Positions 1-11,820 of a stretch of 64,000 nt of DNA are shown here, in pieces. The notes under the pieces are model-generated. The model had not been told where the DNA came from. It did not search any database and was given only the letters and a program-made list of their open reading frames with translations. The position numbers and the translations under genes were made by a program. This DNA comes from Voacanga thouarsii (lineage: Eukaryota > Streptophyta > Magnoliopsida > Gentianales > Apocynaceae): NCBI GenBank assembly GCA_026120185.1, contig JANUWF010001636.1, positions 1,860,001-1,924,000 on the forward strand, written 5' to 3'. Each line of letters begins with the position of its first letter. Within the stretch, counting starts at the first letter, position 1.

Positions 1-1386
1 AGAATCTGGTTGCAGAAGTTGGTATCATTTAGATACATTGGATAAATACCTAAAAATTGGAAATATAAGAATATTCCGCTCATGAAAAACTTCTTTGCTA
101 ACTTTCCATCAATTTTAGTTTATGATAATGCATCTATAGCGCTGCAGTATCTTTCAAGTTCCTATGTTTTGAGTATCATTGGCAAGATTTCCTGCTAACC
201 TTACTTTTCTCCAGATGGTTCGGAAGTTTAGGCCCCAACTTCTACAGTTGTTAAAGTCAGGCAAGATAGACCTATGCTTTGCCAATGAGGATGAAGCAAT
301 TGAACTGCTAAGGTTATTGTTAATCAGATTGTTCATAGATATTCTGGAACATGGGCTAAAACTATCATCTTTTCATTCATGATAAGACTATAAATTAACT
401 AATAAGATTTCGTAGTCTTTCATGTAGATGGCGATTTTCTCTTTTTGCTAATTTTTTCCCCTCTAATATGCTTGTAGGGGTGAAAAAGATGCAAACGCAG
501 CACTTGAATTTTTGTCCGAACACTGCCAGTGGTCTGTGGTGACACTGGGTGCAAATGGATGCATTGCGAAAAGTGGAAAAGAGGTTTGTGGCTTAAATGC
601 TGTTTCCAAATCATTGGTCCAGGCAGGCACTGCCTTCTGTATAACCCCTCTTCTTTTTCTCCTAGTTGATGACAATTACAACTAACAGAAAATGAATGGG
701 ATTTTCATTTCTTTGCTATGATATACTTATTTCCTCGTTTGTCTTTTTCTGAAACTCTTGTTATGTGCCGCATCTTTGGATTCTTATTCTACAGCAAAAT
801 CCAAATTAGTTATAAACATGGTTTTGGCGATTTAGCACAACAGGTCCCAAAGGCTATCCTGTATCCTGTAATATCCCTCGTCCACCTGTTCAATTAAGTC
901 CAACAAACAGTCAACGGAAGTGGTTGCAGAGCAGGTTACAAGAGGAGAAGAACTTACATTGCAAGAATCTCAATCTTGTATTTGCATTTCCTAGCAACTT
1001 CCTCCAATATAGTGACCTCCCCTCTTCTCTCTCTCTTAGAAAGCTTCTAATTTATAATTTTGGTCAGAATGAAACCTGCTTATTTTTTATTTATTTATTC
1101 TCCTTATGTCATTTATATCCCTTAGGTTGTTCAAGTACAAGCTGTAGGGGAGGTGAAGGCAACAGATGCAACAGGGGCGGGAGACCTCTTTGCCAGTGGA
1201 TTTTTGTACGGACTGATAAAGGGGCTATCCCTGGAGGAATGTTGCATGATTGGCTCTTGCAGTGGGGGGTCTGTCATTCGCTCTCTCGGGGGTGAGGTAA
1301 CACCAGAAAATTGGGAATGGATGTTCAAACAATTGAAGACCAAAGGACTTACTGTCCCAGAGCATGGCAAATTGCTGATCTCATAA
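1..1386 (+). CDS. pfkB-family carbohydrate/nucleoside kinase, 3' part (5' exons outside the window)
   Basis: Three terminal coding exons are visible: about 215-312, 478-583 and 1126-1386 (stop TAA 1384-1386). Phases close (98, 106 and 261 nt). The first reads MVRKFRPQLLQLL then DLCFANEDEA; the second contains WSVVTLGANGC; the last carries the pfkB signature DATGAGDLFASGFLYG, whose GAGD holds the catalytic Asp and anion hole, followed by CSGGSVIRSLGGEVTPENW. The family phosphorylates sugars or nucleosides with ATP; the wording closely resembles the Arabidopsis At1g19600-type kinase as I remember it, whose substrate I cannot state. About 150 C-terminal residues are present; the substrate-binding N-terminal half lies left of position 1. 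The 543-bp intron 584-1125 contains no gene. Family assignment is firm, substrate unknown. Confidence 0.9.
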
Positions 1387-2693
1387 AGGCGCAGAGGATT
1401 ATTGGTGTTAGTTTTAGGTGATTCTTCAGTTTTCCATTTTCCTTGTTTTTATGTCTAAGGAAAGCAAGCAACTAAGCCATTGTTGCATTCTGGAGCACTG
1501 AATATAAATCAGATGCTGAACAACTATCTTAACCCCAAAACATGTATTGAAACTTCAGTTCTACAGTGTAATGCTGATGCTGAAACTCTTATTGTCCATC
1601 TTTGAGAAATGCCTTTTATTCACTTGTGACTCGAGAGAATTGGAAACTGCAGATCTACAAGCAAGAACAAGCCTAATTGGGAATCAAGTAGTCCAGAAGG
1701 CTTCAAATAGTCCAAGATTATAAAGTTCTGCTGGAGGACTGTGTGTTCGGACTGAAGGGAGTGCAAAGAATATGAAGTTACGCATTTGAATTAATTTTTG
1801 TGTAGGTGAATGAAGGAAATGAGTTTAGTTAGAAAAATAAAATTTAGTTTTTATTCAAGAATGGACGGAACAGAGAAAAGAATCTATTTTATGAAGACTA
1901 AAATGTGCTTATCATGAGATGCTTATATTTGTTTAAACCAAAAGTAAACGTGTAAATCAATAATTTATTCCTCCCTTTCATTTTATCTACTGTCCAAATG
2001 ATTAGCACTCAATCATCTCGTTCTTCTCTTCCTCTAACCACTCCCCTTCCATCTCCTCCCTCTCTCCTCAATCCAAACACAAGAAGTGACATTGTTCATT
2101 GTCTTAGAAAAGAATTTGAAAAAGATGGGAGGCTATGCATAGAAAGGAGTCCCAAAAAACATACACACACAAAACAAAGCTTTACTGCCAAAATTGAATA
2201 ATCACTGAAAATAATTAATCTCTCCTCGTCTAACCCTCCAAGACTTCAAATCGTCAGCAACATCCGGTATTGCCATTGTATTTTGCCATTTTTCTACAAT
2301 CTACGGGCATGTTCGTCTTACAGATAAGTTCCATTGTCATCTAAATGTTAATTTTGCCAATTTTGTTCCACAATTTACCACAATATATCCTCGGCATCGC
2401 TGTAACCGTTGTTAAACATTTGATAGTAGAACCACATGACAATAAGAATTTAAAAAAAAAAAAAAACAGATAAGGAAATAAAAGCAAACCATCAGGGGGC
2501 GAGTATAATTTAATACGAGGTTAACAAAGGAAATTGTTAAAGATGTTTGCAGTGATGGAGCACAAGATGATGGTTGCATAACAGAAAAGAAAACATCCAA
2601 CCACAGAATGATAAGCGTTGGAGCAAAGATATCTGATCCTCTACTCCAATTTTTCCCAACTCATAAAACATCAAACCAAGCAGCAAATACAAA
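1387..2693. other. Convergent spacer between the pfkB kinase and PAF1
   Basis: This holds the 3' UTRs of two converging genes and no supportable coding region. An AATAAA-like signal lies near 1837-1842, about 450 bp after the kinase stop. A homopolymeric A tract of about 16 bp begins near 2451. The short open frames here have no recognisable domain. Confidence 0.6.
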
Positions 2694-5600
2694 TTATATA
2701 TCCATAGGGGCTACACCCTCGTTAGAAGGCCCCTCCTGTCCAGAACCGCCCGGTTCCGTGCCACTACCTTGTTCCGGGGCAGCATCCTCACTAGCAGGAG
2801 CCTCCTCTCCTGCTATCTCGAATTCGTTGATCAGCACTTGTACAGCTTCCTTATCCAGTATATGGAATGCCTCACCTACTCCTACCACAGAAACTGTGCA
2901 TATGGAGCTTGTTAGCTTTTCTCCTTGTAAGGTCTCCCTCAATGCAAAAAGTGCATCTTTGAGAAGATTTTCACGTGAAGATTCCATGAAATTCTCAAAC
3001 CTCCTCTCCAAGTATGTCTTTGCAGCTTGCGATCGTGACCCAATGGCAAATGCTTGATACTCAAAGTAATTACCGCTTGGACAGTTGTAATACAGGTGAG
3101 CTCCTGATTCATCCAAGCCACCTACTAGCAGGCCAACACCATAAGGCCGTTTCCAGGACCGCTGCGTACAAACCTGCAACAAAAATCAAATATAAAAAAT
3201 AGAGGGAAAAAAATTGACACTAAAAAGAAAGGTCCATAAGTGCTAAGTGGCATATTCTGAAAGCAAGGGTTCTAGAGTTGAGCTCCTTGAAGCAATTAAC
3301 AGGAAAAACTTGAAAAGGATGAAAAGCATACACCATGCAAGGAATCAAATCTTGAAATAACAATTTCTGCATCCAAATTTAATATAAGAGAATCTTAAAC
3401 AAATAGCATATCAAGAAGTTCAATTTTCAACGAGAACCTTTTGATGTTCTGAAAATATTTCTTAGATGCTCCAAGTGCAGTAAAGAATTATCAAAATCTT
3501 TAGAAAGGAGGGGAAAAAATGCAAATAGGCATCAAAATGCGCACACATAAGGATTTGCATGCGCAAAAGAATCAGAAAAAGCCATCAAAGGACAGACAAG
3601 AAAAATGGCAACCCCTAAAGGAAAGCACTGCCTCTAAGTCTGATAAAGGAAGATGCATGGCTTTAATTTATTATGGATGACAAAAATGAATATACAACGG
3701 TTTGCTGCAAAACATTTCCATTTAGCTGCCAGCAGCTTACGGCAACCTAGTTTCATGCTAGAATCACAATAACATTCCAATTCCAAAACTCAAAACAGTA
3801 AAAGTGCAAGCTTTCCTGACCACCTTCTCTGAGAAGAATCAACGGAAAAAGATATACAAAAAAGCAGCGGAAAACAGAAGATGATTGCATGGAGTAGGAA
3901 TTTGATCCATGTGTCACTAAATAGGAAAGGAGTCTTCCTTACATGAGACTTGCACAAACTGTCGGACTTTAAGGGGCAAAACCAACATCCGAATCAACCT
4001 AAGGCCCATGCATCGAATCACAAGTAGTAATCATTTAGTAATAGACCCAATATTGCTAGTTGGAAATTTCTAAACCATAGAAATCAGCAGTTATACATGA
4101 CGCATCATACAATCAGCGACCACTAAAATTACTGACAAATAAAGGCCCAGTGAACACCAAGAATGGGCATTGTAGCTGTAATAGATAAGTAAATACAAAA
4201 TTACAAAATCAATTAGACTCAGGACTAAAAGAAGATTTCCAGCATAACACTGAAAAAATAATTCAACTAAGTTCTATAACCTCCATAAAAGAACACAAAG
4301 GGGTCATTTAATTAAAAAATTGAATTTCAACTTGATTTGTCTATACTTGCAAACAAACACAAAAACTCTTATTCTTGACAAAATAGTCCTCAAACAGAAA
4401 AATATGCTGGTGATAGAGCCACATGAACTTTGAGATCATGGGTAAAACCCACCACGGAGTTCTCTGATAGCTGTACTGGATGCAATATCCAGTTATAGGA
4501 AGTCAAAATTAAAAACGTATGCAAGCACAATTAATTTCCATCAGTAAAACTTATCCATTACACAACTTAGGCATCCTTGTGAGCCATATCCTTTAGCCTC
4601 TCAAGGTCAGTAGAATGCAAATTGCCAAAATCAGTCACAAATAATTAAATATAACACAACAGACTCATCAAAATTGCACATTTATGCCAGTACTGATTAT
4701 CCATATGGGAACATTCGGACTAGTTTTCAAAAATTGTTTTGTTCTTAAAAGCAAAAATCTGAGTTAAAACACAGTCCACAAGTTCTCATAATTCCAATCC
4801 TGAAATTTTGAGAATCAAGTACAACAAAATCAAAATCGGGTTTGTGCAATTCTCGAATTTCTTGGCAGAAATCTTTGCTACAATTACCATAAGGCTGCAC
4901 TGTTAACTTAGATGACATGTGGGAATCAGATCCTAGGAACAGCATATTGTATAAAATCTTATTAAAAGCTTACTTAATCTATCTTAACCCTTCTCACCAA
5001 TCCTTCCTCCCTCTTTCACTTGTTCTACCCTCCCCAGAAGGTCAGATGCACTCTGTTGCTACTCGCCTCCTTCCCACCCCCAGGGCCCCAACTCTTTCCC
5101 CCACCCTCTCTGCTTGCCTTCCCCAATCCCCTGCCTCTGCAACCTTTCCTCCCTTTCTTGCCTCTCCTCTCTCTGCTTGGTCCCCTTCCAAAGCCTCTCC
5201 CTTTTCTTCCCCTCCCCTCTGCCTTTCTATTCTCCTCCCCACTGCCTGATACCCTCCCTGTCCGTTTCAATGTTCTCATGCAGCACCATCCTTTCTGCAG
5301 GCTCCAATTATCCTCCGCTTCCCCCTTTCCTCCAACCCTGTCAGTTGGTATCCAAACACTAAATCAAAGAAAAAGTTGTACAACCTGGACGGTGGTTTTG
5401 ATTAAAATTTCTATGATTGTTACTATTGATAGGTGTTAGTGGAACTGCAATGGTGTCCCTAATGTAACTTTCCCCCTAAGCCCCTGTAGAACACATCAAA
5501 CCATGCCGAACTCAATTTACTTTAATTAAATCTGATATAGTTGTAGGACTTGTATCTTGCAATCGCCTACAATTCGAATCCGAAAGCATAACCAATCAAA

Positions 5601-6420
5601 AGACTACAAATTCACCAATATTACTGCTAACATGAAACATCACCGGGTTCCAAGCATGATATGACACACTCTGACAAAGACATTTGAAGGAGACATTAGA
5701 CAGCCATTGCATATTCAGGATGTGCACTTCCACAGAACAAACCATCAGCAATTTACTCAACTTAAAACCCCACCCCCACCCCCGAACATTTTCCCCTGGA
5801 CTTATTGCACTAGAAAGCTAACTGAATTTAAAAACATTAAAGCCTACCATACTTGTGATTCAGCACTTAGAAAAGGTAATCATTTCAATGCCAATGCTAA
5901 TGCCCATTTCGTATATACTGTGACAAATATCAGCAAAAGAAAACCTATCCCCAAATTCTCCAAATCTTCCAAATTCATACATTAAAATTACACTTTCTAA
6001 ACAATACTCTGGGAAACACAAATTGTTTTTTTTTCCCCCCCCACTCTAAAGGAGAGTTAATAATAAGACCTGAGCTTTGTCCGCAAGCTGAACGACAAGT
6101 CGTCCGATGGGTAATGGAGACTCGTACGAATAACTATAGTTGATGCACTCCGAGCGCATATAGCGGGAGAGAACACGACCATCAGCGGTGAGCCCAGCAA
6201 TGGCAACTCCGATGTGGTCATCAACCTTAAAGATCTTTTTCTGGTGAGAGGAAAGCTCGGAATTCGCCTTATTAACGGAAGCCAAAACCACATGAGTCTT
6301 CGATCTCAGCCCTATTGCCGCAGAACCCTGCTTCACGGCCTCCATAGCGTACTCCACCTGAAATAGCCTCCCCGCCGGCGACCATGTCGTCACATCTGTA
6401 TCGTATTGATTGCGAAACAT
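2694..6420 (-). CDS. PAF1: 20S proteasome subunit alpha type-1 (PSMA1/PAF)
   Basis: There are two coding exons on the minus strand: 6420-6070 (ATG at 6420, 117 codons) and 3173-2694 (159 residues plus TAA), giving 276 aa, the usual size for plant PAF (about 278). The N-terminus [15 protein letters not shown] followed by [17 protein letters not shown] is the proteasome alpha signature; [16 protein letters not shown] and later [12 protein letters not shown] are alpha-subunit core motifs. The C-terminal tail is acidic ([10 protein letters not shown]) and ends in APMDI. The subunit sits in the outer alpha ring of the 20S core in nucleus and cytosol; alpha subunits gate the pore and are not catalytic. 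The in-frame extension upstream of 6420 has no ATG, so 6420 is the start. Intron 6069-3174 is unusually long (2,896 bp). Upstream GGCCCA/TGGGCT motifs fit a constitutive gene. Confidence 0.97.
4985..5350. repeat. Polypyrimidine (+)/polypurine (-) tract within PAF1 intron 1
   Basis: About 300 bp are dominated by C and T on the plus strand (runs such as CCTTCCTCCCTCTTTC), hence purine-rich in the PAF1 pre-mRNA. It is markedly GC-richer than the surrounding AT-rich intron. Open frames here are low-complexity Pro/Leu/Ser or Gly/Arg strings and are not taken as genes. Confidence 0.6.
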
Positions 6421-6726
6421 CTTCAACAATCGGATTGATGACTATGGCGTTGCCGATTTGGTTTTCTAATTTCACACAGTAAGCACACACTGGTTTTTGA
6501 GCTCTCGTTTAGTTTAGCGAAGGGCTGAGAATTCTGATTTTTTTTTTTTTCTTTCTTTTCTTTTTCTTCAAGACAAGGAGAAGAAAAAGCAAAAGGGTTT
6601 TTGAGGTTTTTTTTTTTATAATTATTTTCTTGTTTTGGTGAGGGTTTTAATGGGAGGGAAATGATTCGGTACGCGCGAGAACAGTATAAGGTTGCGGACT
6701 TCAAGTTTTGTAGTAAGCTTGGTAAT

Positions 6727-6812
6727 GGCCCATAAGTTTTGGGCTTACGTTCTCCATGAATTATTTTCTGGATCCTCGGATTGGGCGGGATAAATTTCTC
6801 CGGCCAAGCCCA
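6727..6812 (-). promoter_or_regulatory. Cluster of three site II-type motifs (TGGGCC/T) upstream of PAF1
   Basis: GGCCCA at 6727-6732, TGGGCT at 6740-6745 and AGCCCA at 6807-6812 lie about 310-390 bp upstream of the PAF1 ATG. Site II elements (TGGGCY) are known TCP-factor targets in promoters of plant housekeeping genes, including ribosomal and mitochondrial protein genes. Regulation of PAF1 by them is inference. Confidence 0.45.
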
Positions 6813-8290
6813 ATACCATAAGCTAACTTCTAGAAAGTTTAGATGTTACTAATACTTCCTCGAAAATTGTTGGTTTTCCTCTAGTTCGAAATAAGTGTCT
6901 TATTAATAAAATTTTTAAGACTTTGTTTTTTTTTTTAAATAAGCTTATTATATTTTATCAGCTAAAAGGGTTGAAAAAAGCACTAAGATGGATGTAATGG
7001 GTGGGGCAAATTTTTTAGAAATTTTGTAATGTATCTTTTAATATTAACTTTTTTTAAAAATTTTATATTTTACCTTTTAAAATTTTTTTAAAAATTATAA
7101 TATTATCTTATTAGTATAACTTATCCTCCCAATTTCAAATTTCTAGTTCTATATATACTGTTAACGTTTGACGTTTAATTTTACCGCAATACTGAAAACA
7201 TAATAATTTAAATTTAACTCGAAAGATAACCCTTTACCTAATAATAAATGATAATTATATTGGGAGATGCATTCGTCAAGAGACAGAAATATGAATAGCA
7301 CTTATTAAAATTTTAGAAAATGAAGATATCATGAAGGGCATATATTAATAGGTTAAAGCTTGTTCTGTCAAATATAAAACTTATTTTTAGAGACTTTTTT
7401 ATTTCTATGTAATTATCTGTTATTTTTATAAAGTTAATATTATATTTATTTTTAAATTTATATATTTATTATTTAATTTAATTATAACATCAATTTTATT
7501 ATTTTTAAAATTTTACATTTCAACCTTTCAAGTATTTTTAGAAACTATAACATTATTCTCTTAGTATAATTTGTTTTTCAATCTTAAGTTTTTAGATCCA
7601 TCCATACCGTTAACATATGACGTATAATTTTAATGCAATACTAAATGAATACATAATAATTTAAATTTAATAATACTTCACATAATTAGCAATTAACTCT
7701 CTACCTAATAAATCTCTCTCTCTCTATATATATATAAAAGTTGAAGATGAAGCATACTATTATTATACGTGGAAGTATTATAAAGTAACACATGGCTAAA
7801 TGATATTTTTTTTAAAAGAAAAATAAAAATTATATTTAAAATCTTAATTAATTAAATTAATTAATAAAAATATATATTTAATATTAATATATTAAAATAT
7901 ATAATTCTTTGAATATTATCTAAATTAATACATTAAAATATGTAATTCTTTAAATATTATATATATATATATATATATTTAATATTAATATATTAAAATT
8001 TAATAATATAACAACACATGACATCAACCCAGTAATATAATTATGTTGGGTGATGCTTTCTTGAAGAGACATAAATATGGATAGCACTTATTGAAACTTT
8101 AGAAATTGAAGATACCATGAAGGGCAAATAGTTAAATCTAGTTCCGTCAAATATATTACTCATTTTTAAAGATTTTTTTTTATTTATTTATGTATAATTA
8201 TCTATTATTTTATTAAATTATATAATAATGATAAAATTTTAAATTTTAAAATTAATTTTATTATTTTTAATAAAGATATTTAAAACTTTA
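6813..8290. repeat. AT-rich spacer with a diverged tandem duplication
   Basis: A segment at about 7075-7420 recurs at about 7515-8200. Shared landmarks, in the same order, are a GTTAACRTWTGACGT-like motif (7160s and 7610s), an ACATAATAATTTAAATTTAA block (about 7198 and 7651), and an AAGAGACA..ATATG.ATAGCACTTATT block (about 7278 and 8064) followed by ATGAAGGGCA. The second copy carries about 340 bp of extra low-complexity AT sequence at 7700-8040, including short (TA)n runs. No coding region is supported. Confidence 0.55.
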
Positions 8291-8304
8291 TATATTTTAT
8301 TAAT

Positions 8305-8490
8305 ATGTGCGATCACCGACTCCCGGGACGCGACCAAATCTCGGTGGATGTACAAACAAAATGGTTCATTGACCATCGACAAAGAAATATTCGAGAATGC
8401 CCCCAAAGAAGAAATCTCTCTTTCAATCAAAGTCACAGATCCGCTGTCCAACGACGGAACTAAGGGGGCAGGGGCGGCGTCCGCCGTCTA
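8305..8490 (+). other. GC-richer open segment, possible captured gene fragment, unidentified
   Basis: About 180 bp of balanced base composition is embedded abruptly in sequence with very high A+T. One plus-strand frame is open throughout and begins AITDSRDATKSRWMYKQNG, with later ISLSIKVTDPLSND; the minus strand also has an ATG-initiated frame (8451-8239). No start, splice signal or known domain is recognised in either. Coding-like composition plus an abrupt border suggests an exon fragment carried in by a transposon, but I cannot identify the source. Confidence 0.3.
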
Positions 8491-8576
8491 TAAATTTTTA
8501 ATTTTATAATTTTTTAAAAATTATTTTGTTAATTTAAAAAGATATTTCACTGTAAAATTTTTGAAAAAGTTATACT

Positions 8577-8815
8577 ATTTCTTCGTATATTTTTATTTAT
8601 TTTATTTTAAATTATCTATCACATTAACCGATTAAAAATATATTAATTATTATTTTTCACAAATACTTATTTTTAATACTTTAAATTTTGATTAAATTAA
8701 TTATACTTACAATATAAAAAGTTTTGAAATTTAATTACTTATTAATAGAAAGACCCTTTGAATGTAAGATATAAAATATTGATTAATTAATTAAATTTTT
8801 TTTTCTTAAAATTTG
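8577..8815. mobile_element. MITE family B, degenerate copy
   Basis: It shares the order of landmarks with the copies at 9259 and 56607: an ATATTAATTRTTATTTTTC block, an ACTTACAATATA(T/A)AAAGTTTT block and TTAATTACTYATTAATA near the 3' side. The ends are eroded and no target duplication is clear. Confidence 0.45.
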
Positions 8816-8872
8816 TGTAAACAGTTAAATAAGACAGATAAAAATGATAGTAGGAATATTATTGTTTACTTA

Positions 8873-9172
8873 CTCTATTTCAAAATAATTTTTCATAAAA
8901 TATTTTTTTTTATTTTATTTTAAAATAAATATTCATATACATATTTGTAGAACTAATTATTAGTTTCTTTCTATTTTAATCATATTTATTCTAAATCAAC
9001 TATATAACTTTTCAAAACTCTTTTTTCTTCTTACTTCTTGATAATTTTTACCAACCAATAACTGTTATTTTTTTAATATGAGTAGAATAAAAATTTTATT
9101 TAAATTGTAATATTATTTTGTACACCCCTTAATTTGTATATAAAGGGTTTTATAAATAAATATTTTAAAATA
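8873..9172 (-). mobile_element. MITE family A, reversed copy (about 300 bp)
   Basis: Its reverse complement aligns by eye along its length with the copies at 13057 and 28257: the ATGAAT/AACAARTATTTT end, CTAATTATTAGTTTC, TTCTTACTTCTTGATAATTT, and a stretch matching AATTAAGGGGTGT near the far end. The left flank is TA (8871-8872); the right terminus is A-rich and blurred. It is non-autonomous with no coding capacity. Confidence 0.6.
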
Positions 9173-9258
9173 AAAAAAAGTTTTATATATTTCTATATAG
9201 TTTACTTTTCTAGTGTCTGATTTCTAGTGTCGTCGCATTATTATCAAAACAAAAAATA

Positions 9259-9560
9259 TTTCCTCCATCTCCTTTTATCTATTCATTTTAATTAAAATTT
9301 TTGTTTTAATTTTTCTATTTCATTAGTAAATTAAAACGATATTAATTGTTATTTTTCTACAAATATCTCTCTTTAATATAATGAGTATCGTACACTTATA
9401 GTGAAAAGTAAAAATAAACTAAATATACTTACAATATATAAAGTTTTTAAAATTTAATTACTCATTAATAAAGAAAAAATTTTTTGAGAGTAAAATAAAA
9501 ATATTAATTAATTAATAAAAAATTATATTTTAAAAAATTTATAAATCGATTAAAATAAAT
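9259..9560. mobile_element. MITE family B copy
   Basis: It begins after TA with TTCCTCCATCTCCTTTTATC, matching the start of the better preserved copy at 56607. It shares AAACGATATTAATTGTTATT, CTTTAATATAATGAGTAT and TAAATATACTTACAATATA blocks with it. The right terminus has lost its clear inverted repeat. Confidence 0.55.
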
Positions 9561-11703
9561 AAATAAGTGCAATATAACCTTGCTATCGTAATTTATGTGT
9601 TGATCTCGGAACAAAACAAAGTAAAAAAGCAAAAGTACTTATGACAGAGTATGATCGGCTCCTTTATGCTTTAGATTTTGTTAATGGTCTCAAATGACAT
9701 AATTGACCCATTCTCTTTACATGATTCTCCAAAAAAGTCTGTTCTGCAATCATATCTTACTCAAATTTATCTTTTTCTTTTTCGCATGTGATATTCAGTC
9801 TCTCATATTTGGGTGCCACCAATGTTTGTCTCCTCCTATTTCAGTTTATTTAACCCCATAAAGCCTTTCCATTTCTATTGAAAAATTCTTCAAAATGCTG
9901 AAATTTTTTTTGGTTGGCTGCTTGCAAGGGCAAAAATGGGAAAATCTTCTTCTCAGAACATCCAATTTCTAAAGGTGACTAGACAGTCCAAGTCTCAATA
10001 CATACCCACCCACAATTTGGCAAATTCAAATGGAATCTTGGGTTCATGGTTGGCAATTTTTTGCTCATCTTTTTTTCTACTTTGAAAAAAAAAATTATAA
10101 ATTCTTAAAATATAAGTTAAATAATCGGTAATTATATTAACTCAATATTTTAACAAACAAAATTAGAATGATATGATGAGAGGGTCAACAAAAATAAATA
10201 AATAATAATCCATGGTAGTGATAATGACCTCTGTATTAATAACCCAATAATGCAACTGGAAAAAGACATTCTTTTTTGATAAAGAAGTGGCTTTGAAGCA
10301 TGCAAGGGGGACCTACGCCCTGGGCCCACAGATTGGAACCAATTTCTTTAGTTATGCTCTTTGTTTGAAATTTTAAAAAATAAAAATAAAAAAATGACAG
10401 GGAATTTGGAATTTGGATCGCCGGTGCCCACCTAAAAAGACCATAATGCCACAATCCCAGCCCTAATTAAAAAAAATGTGGTCCCAACTCCCAAGGACAG
10501 CACTGTCGCTGTAAGAGCTTTGATTCTGTACATGAACCTGCATCATCAGTTTCCCATGATGGCCCCACCAAACTCTTGGAAAATGTTTAAGATCTTGCCT
10601 TCGCCTCATTGGTTGTGCTTGGTAAGATTTTGATGGGTCCGTAATTTTAAAAAAATAATAAATTAAATTATATACATAGGCATATATTATAGGCTAATAA
10701 ACAAAATTATATTAAAATAGTATACTACTTTGACTAAAAATTTTAATTTTTATAAATTATTAGTATATTAAAAATTTATATCATACACATAATATATTAT
10801 TATCAAAGACGATGTTTATATAGTAATTTTTCAATAGTTTAATAAGCAAATAAACATTTTTTTAATTTAAAAATACTTGGATAAACCTGTTTTTTATTGA
10901 TTAGTTCATTAAAATTTTGTACAGTTTACATTACATATTGTATTTTCAAAACAAAATTAATATAAATGATAGTATAAAAATGGATTGTCTAGAAATACTT
11001 TTCTGTCTATGCCGGTCCCACTGGCTACTTCTTGGAAGAGTCCATTTCAAAGAAATCCTATATTCCATGTGATTGCTGGGGGCGTCGGGGGGAGGGGGGG
11101 GGGGGGTTTCCAAATTGGGTCGGATTAAATGTTTTACTCTTATGACATGAAAAGATGATGTCATGGGAATCTCCAAATTCATGTGAACGGTAACATGCCA
11201 TTCTCACCTATTTATTGAATTAATTCCTCATTTATAAGCTAAGAGCATCTTCATAATTATTCATCTCTATTTAAATTTTCATATGGTAGATTGTAGATTC
11301 TTAAGATGGAGTAATAATTGATGTACCTCAATATTTTTATTCGACTATGAATTGATGATTCAATTAAGTCAAAATTAATCGTCAAATGAGTTTTTTAACT
11401 CTCATAGTTGAGCTTGTTTTTATGAGTCGATATTTTAAAAATTTTATATCATATATATTTATCTATTGATTATATAGAATTGTTAGTTGAAATAAATTAT
11501 TATTTCTTTTCATCTAAAAAAAATTAGGAATTAACAACAAAATTTAAAATAATTTTAAGAAAATATATGGTTCCGTCATTGGTTAAGTGATATAAGGTGG
11601 TTTAAATTGAATTCAAAGTTTTTAAATATTTTTATATTTTTTAAATCATTAAAAATTTACTTTTAATCCCCAAAAATTTTTAAAATTGTATAATGTTATC
11701 TTA
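9561..11703. other. Gene-free spacer with a G-tract
   Basis: Mostly AT-rich sequence with somewhat GC-richer islands near 9640-10020 and 10230-10630. No open frame has recognisable content. A G-rich run at about 11081-11106 contains 12 or more consecutive Gs. I see no RNA gene. Confidence 0.5.
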
Positions 11704-11806
11704 CTCCCTCCGTTTCAAAATATCTGTTTAAAAAATCTTTTTATTTTGTTTCAAAATAAATTTGTGTGTACAAAAAGTTTCATAAACAAATATCTTGAAA
11801 CAGATG
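11704..11806. mobile_element. Short deletion derivative of MITE family A
   Basis: CTCCCTCCGTTTCAAAATAT at the left is mirrored by a right end ending CTTGAAACAGATG. The roughly 100-bp unit is flanked by TA on both sides (11702-11703 and 11807-11808). Both ends match family A termini while the family A interior is missing. Confidence 0.55.
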
Positions 11807-11820
11807 TATTATAATGTATA

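Noticed and set aside
5020..5439. 139-codon Pro/Leu/Ser-rich frame and its Gly/Arg-rich antisense partner
   Set aside because: Low-complexity readings of a polypyrimidine tract inside the PAF1 intron.
6421..6429. Extended N-terminus of PAF1 from a TTG at 6429
   Set aside because: Not an ATG; the conserved start MFRNQYDTD is at 6420.
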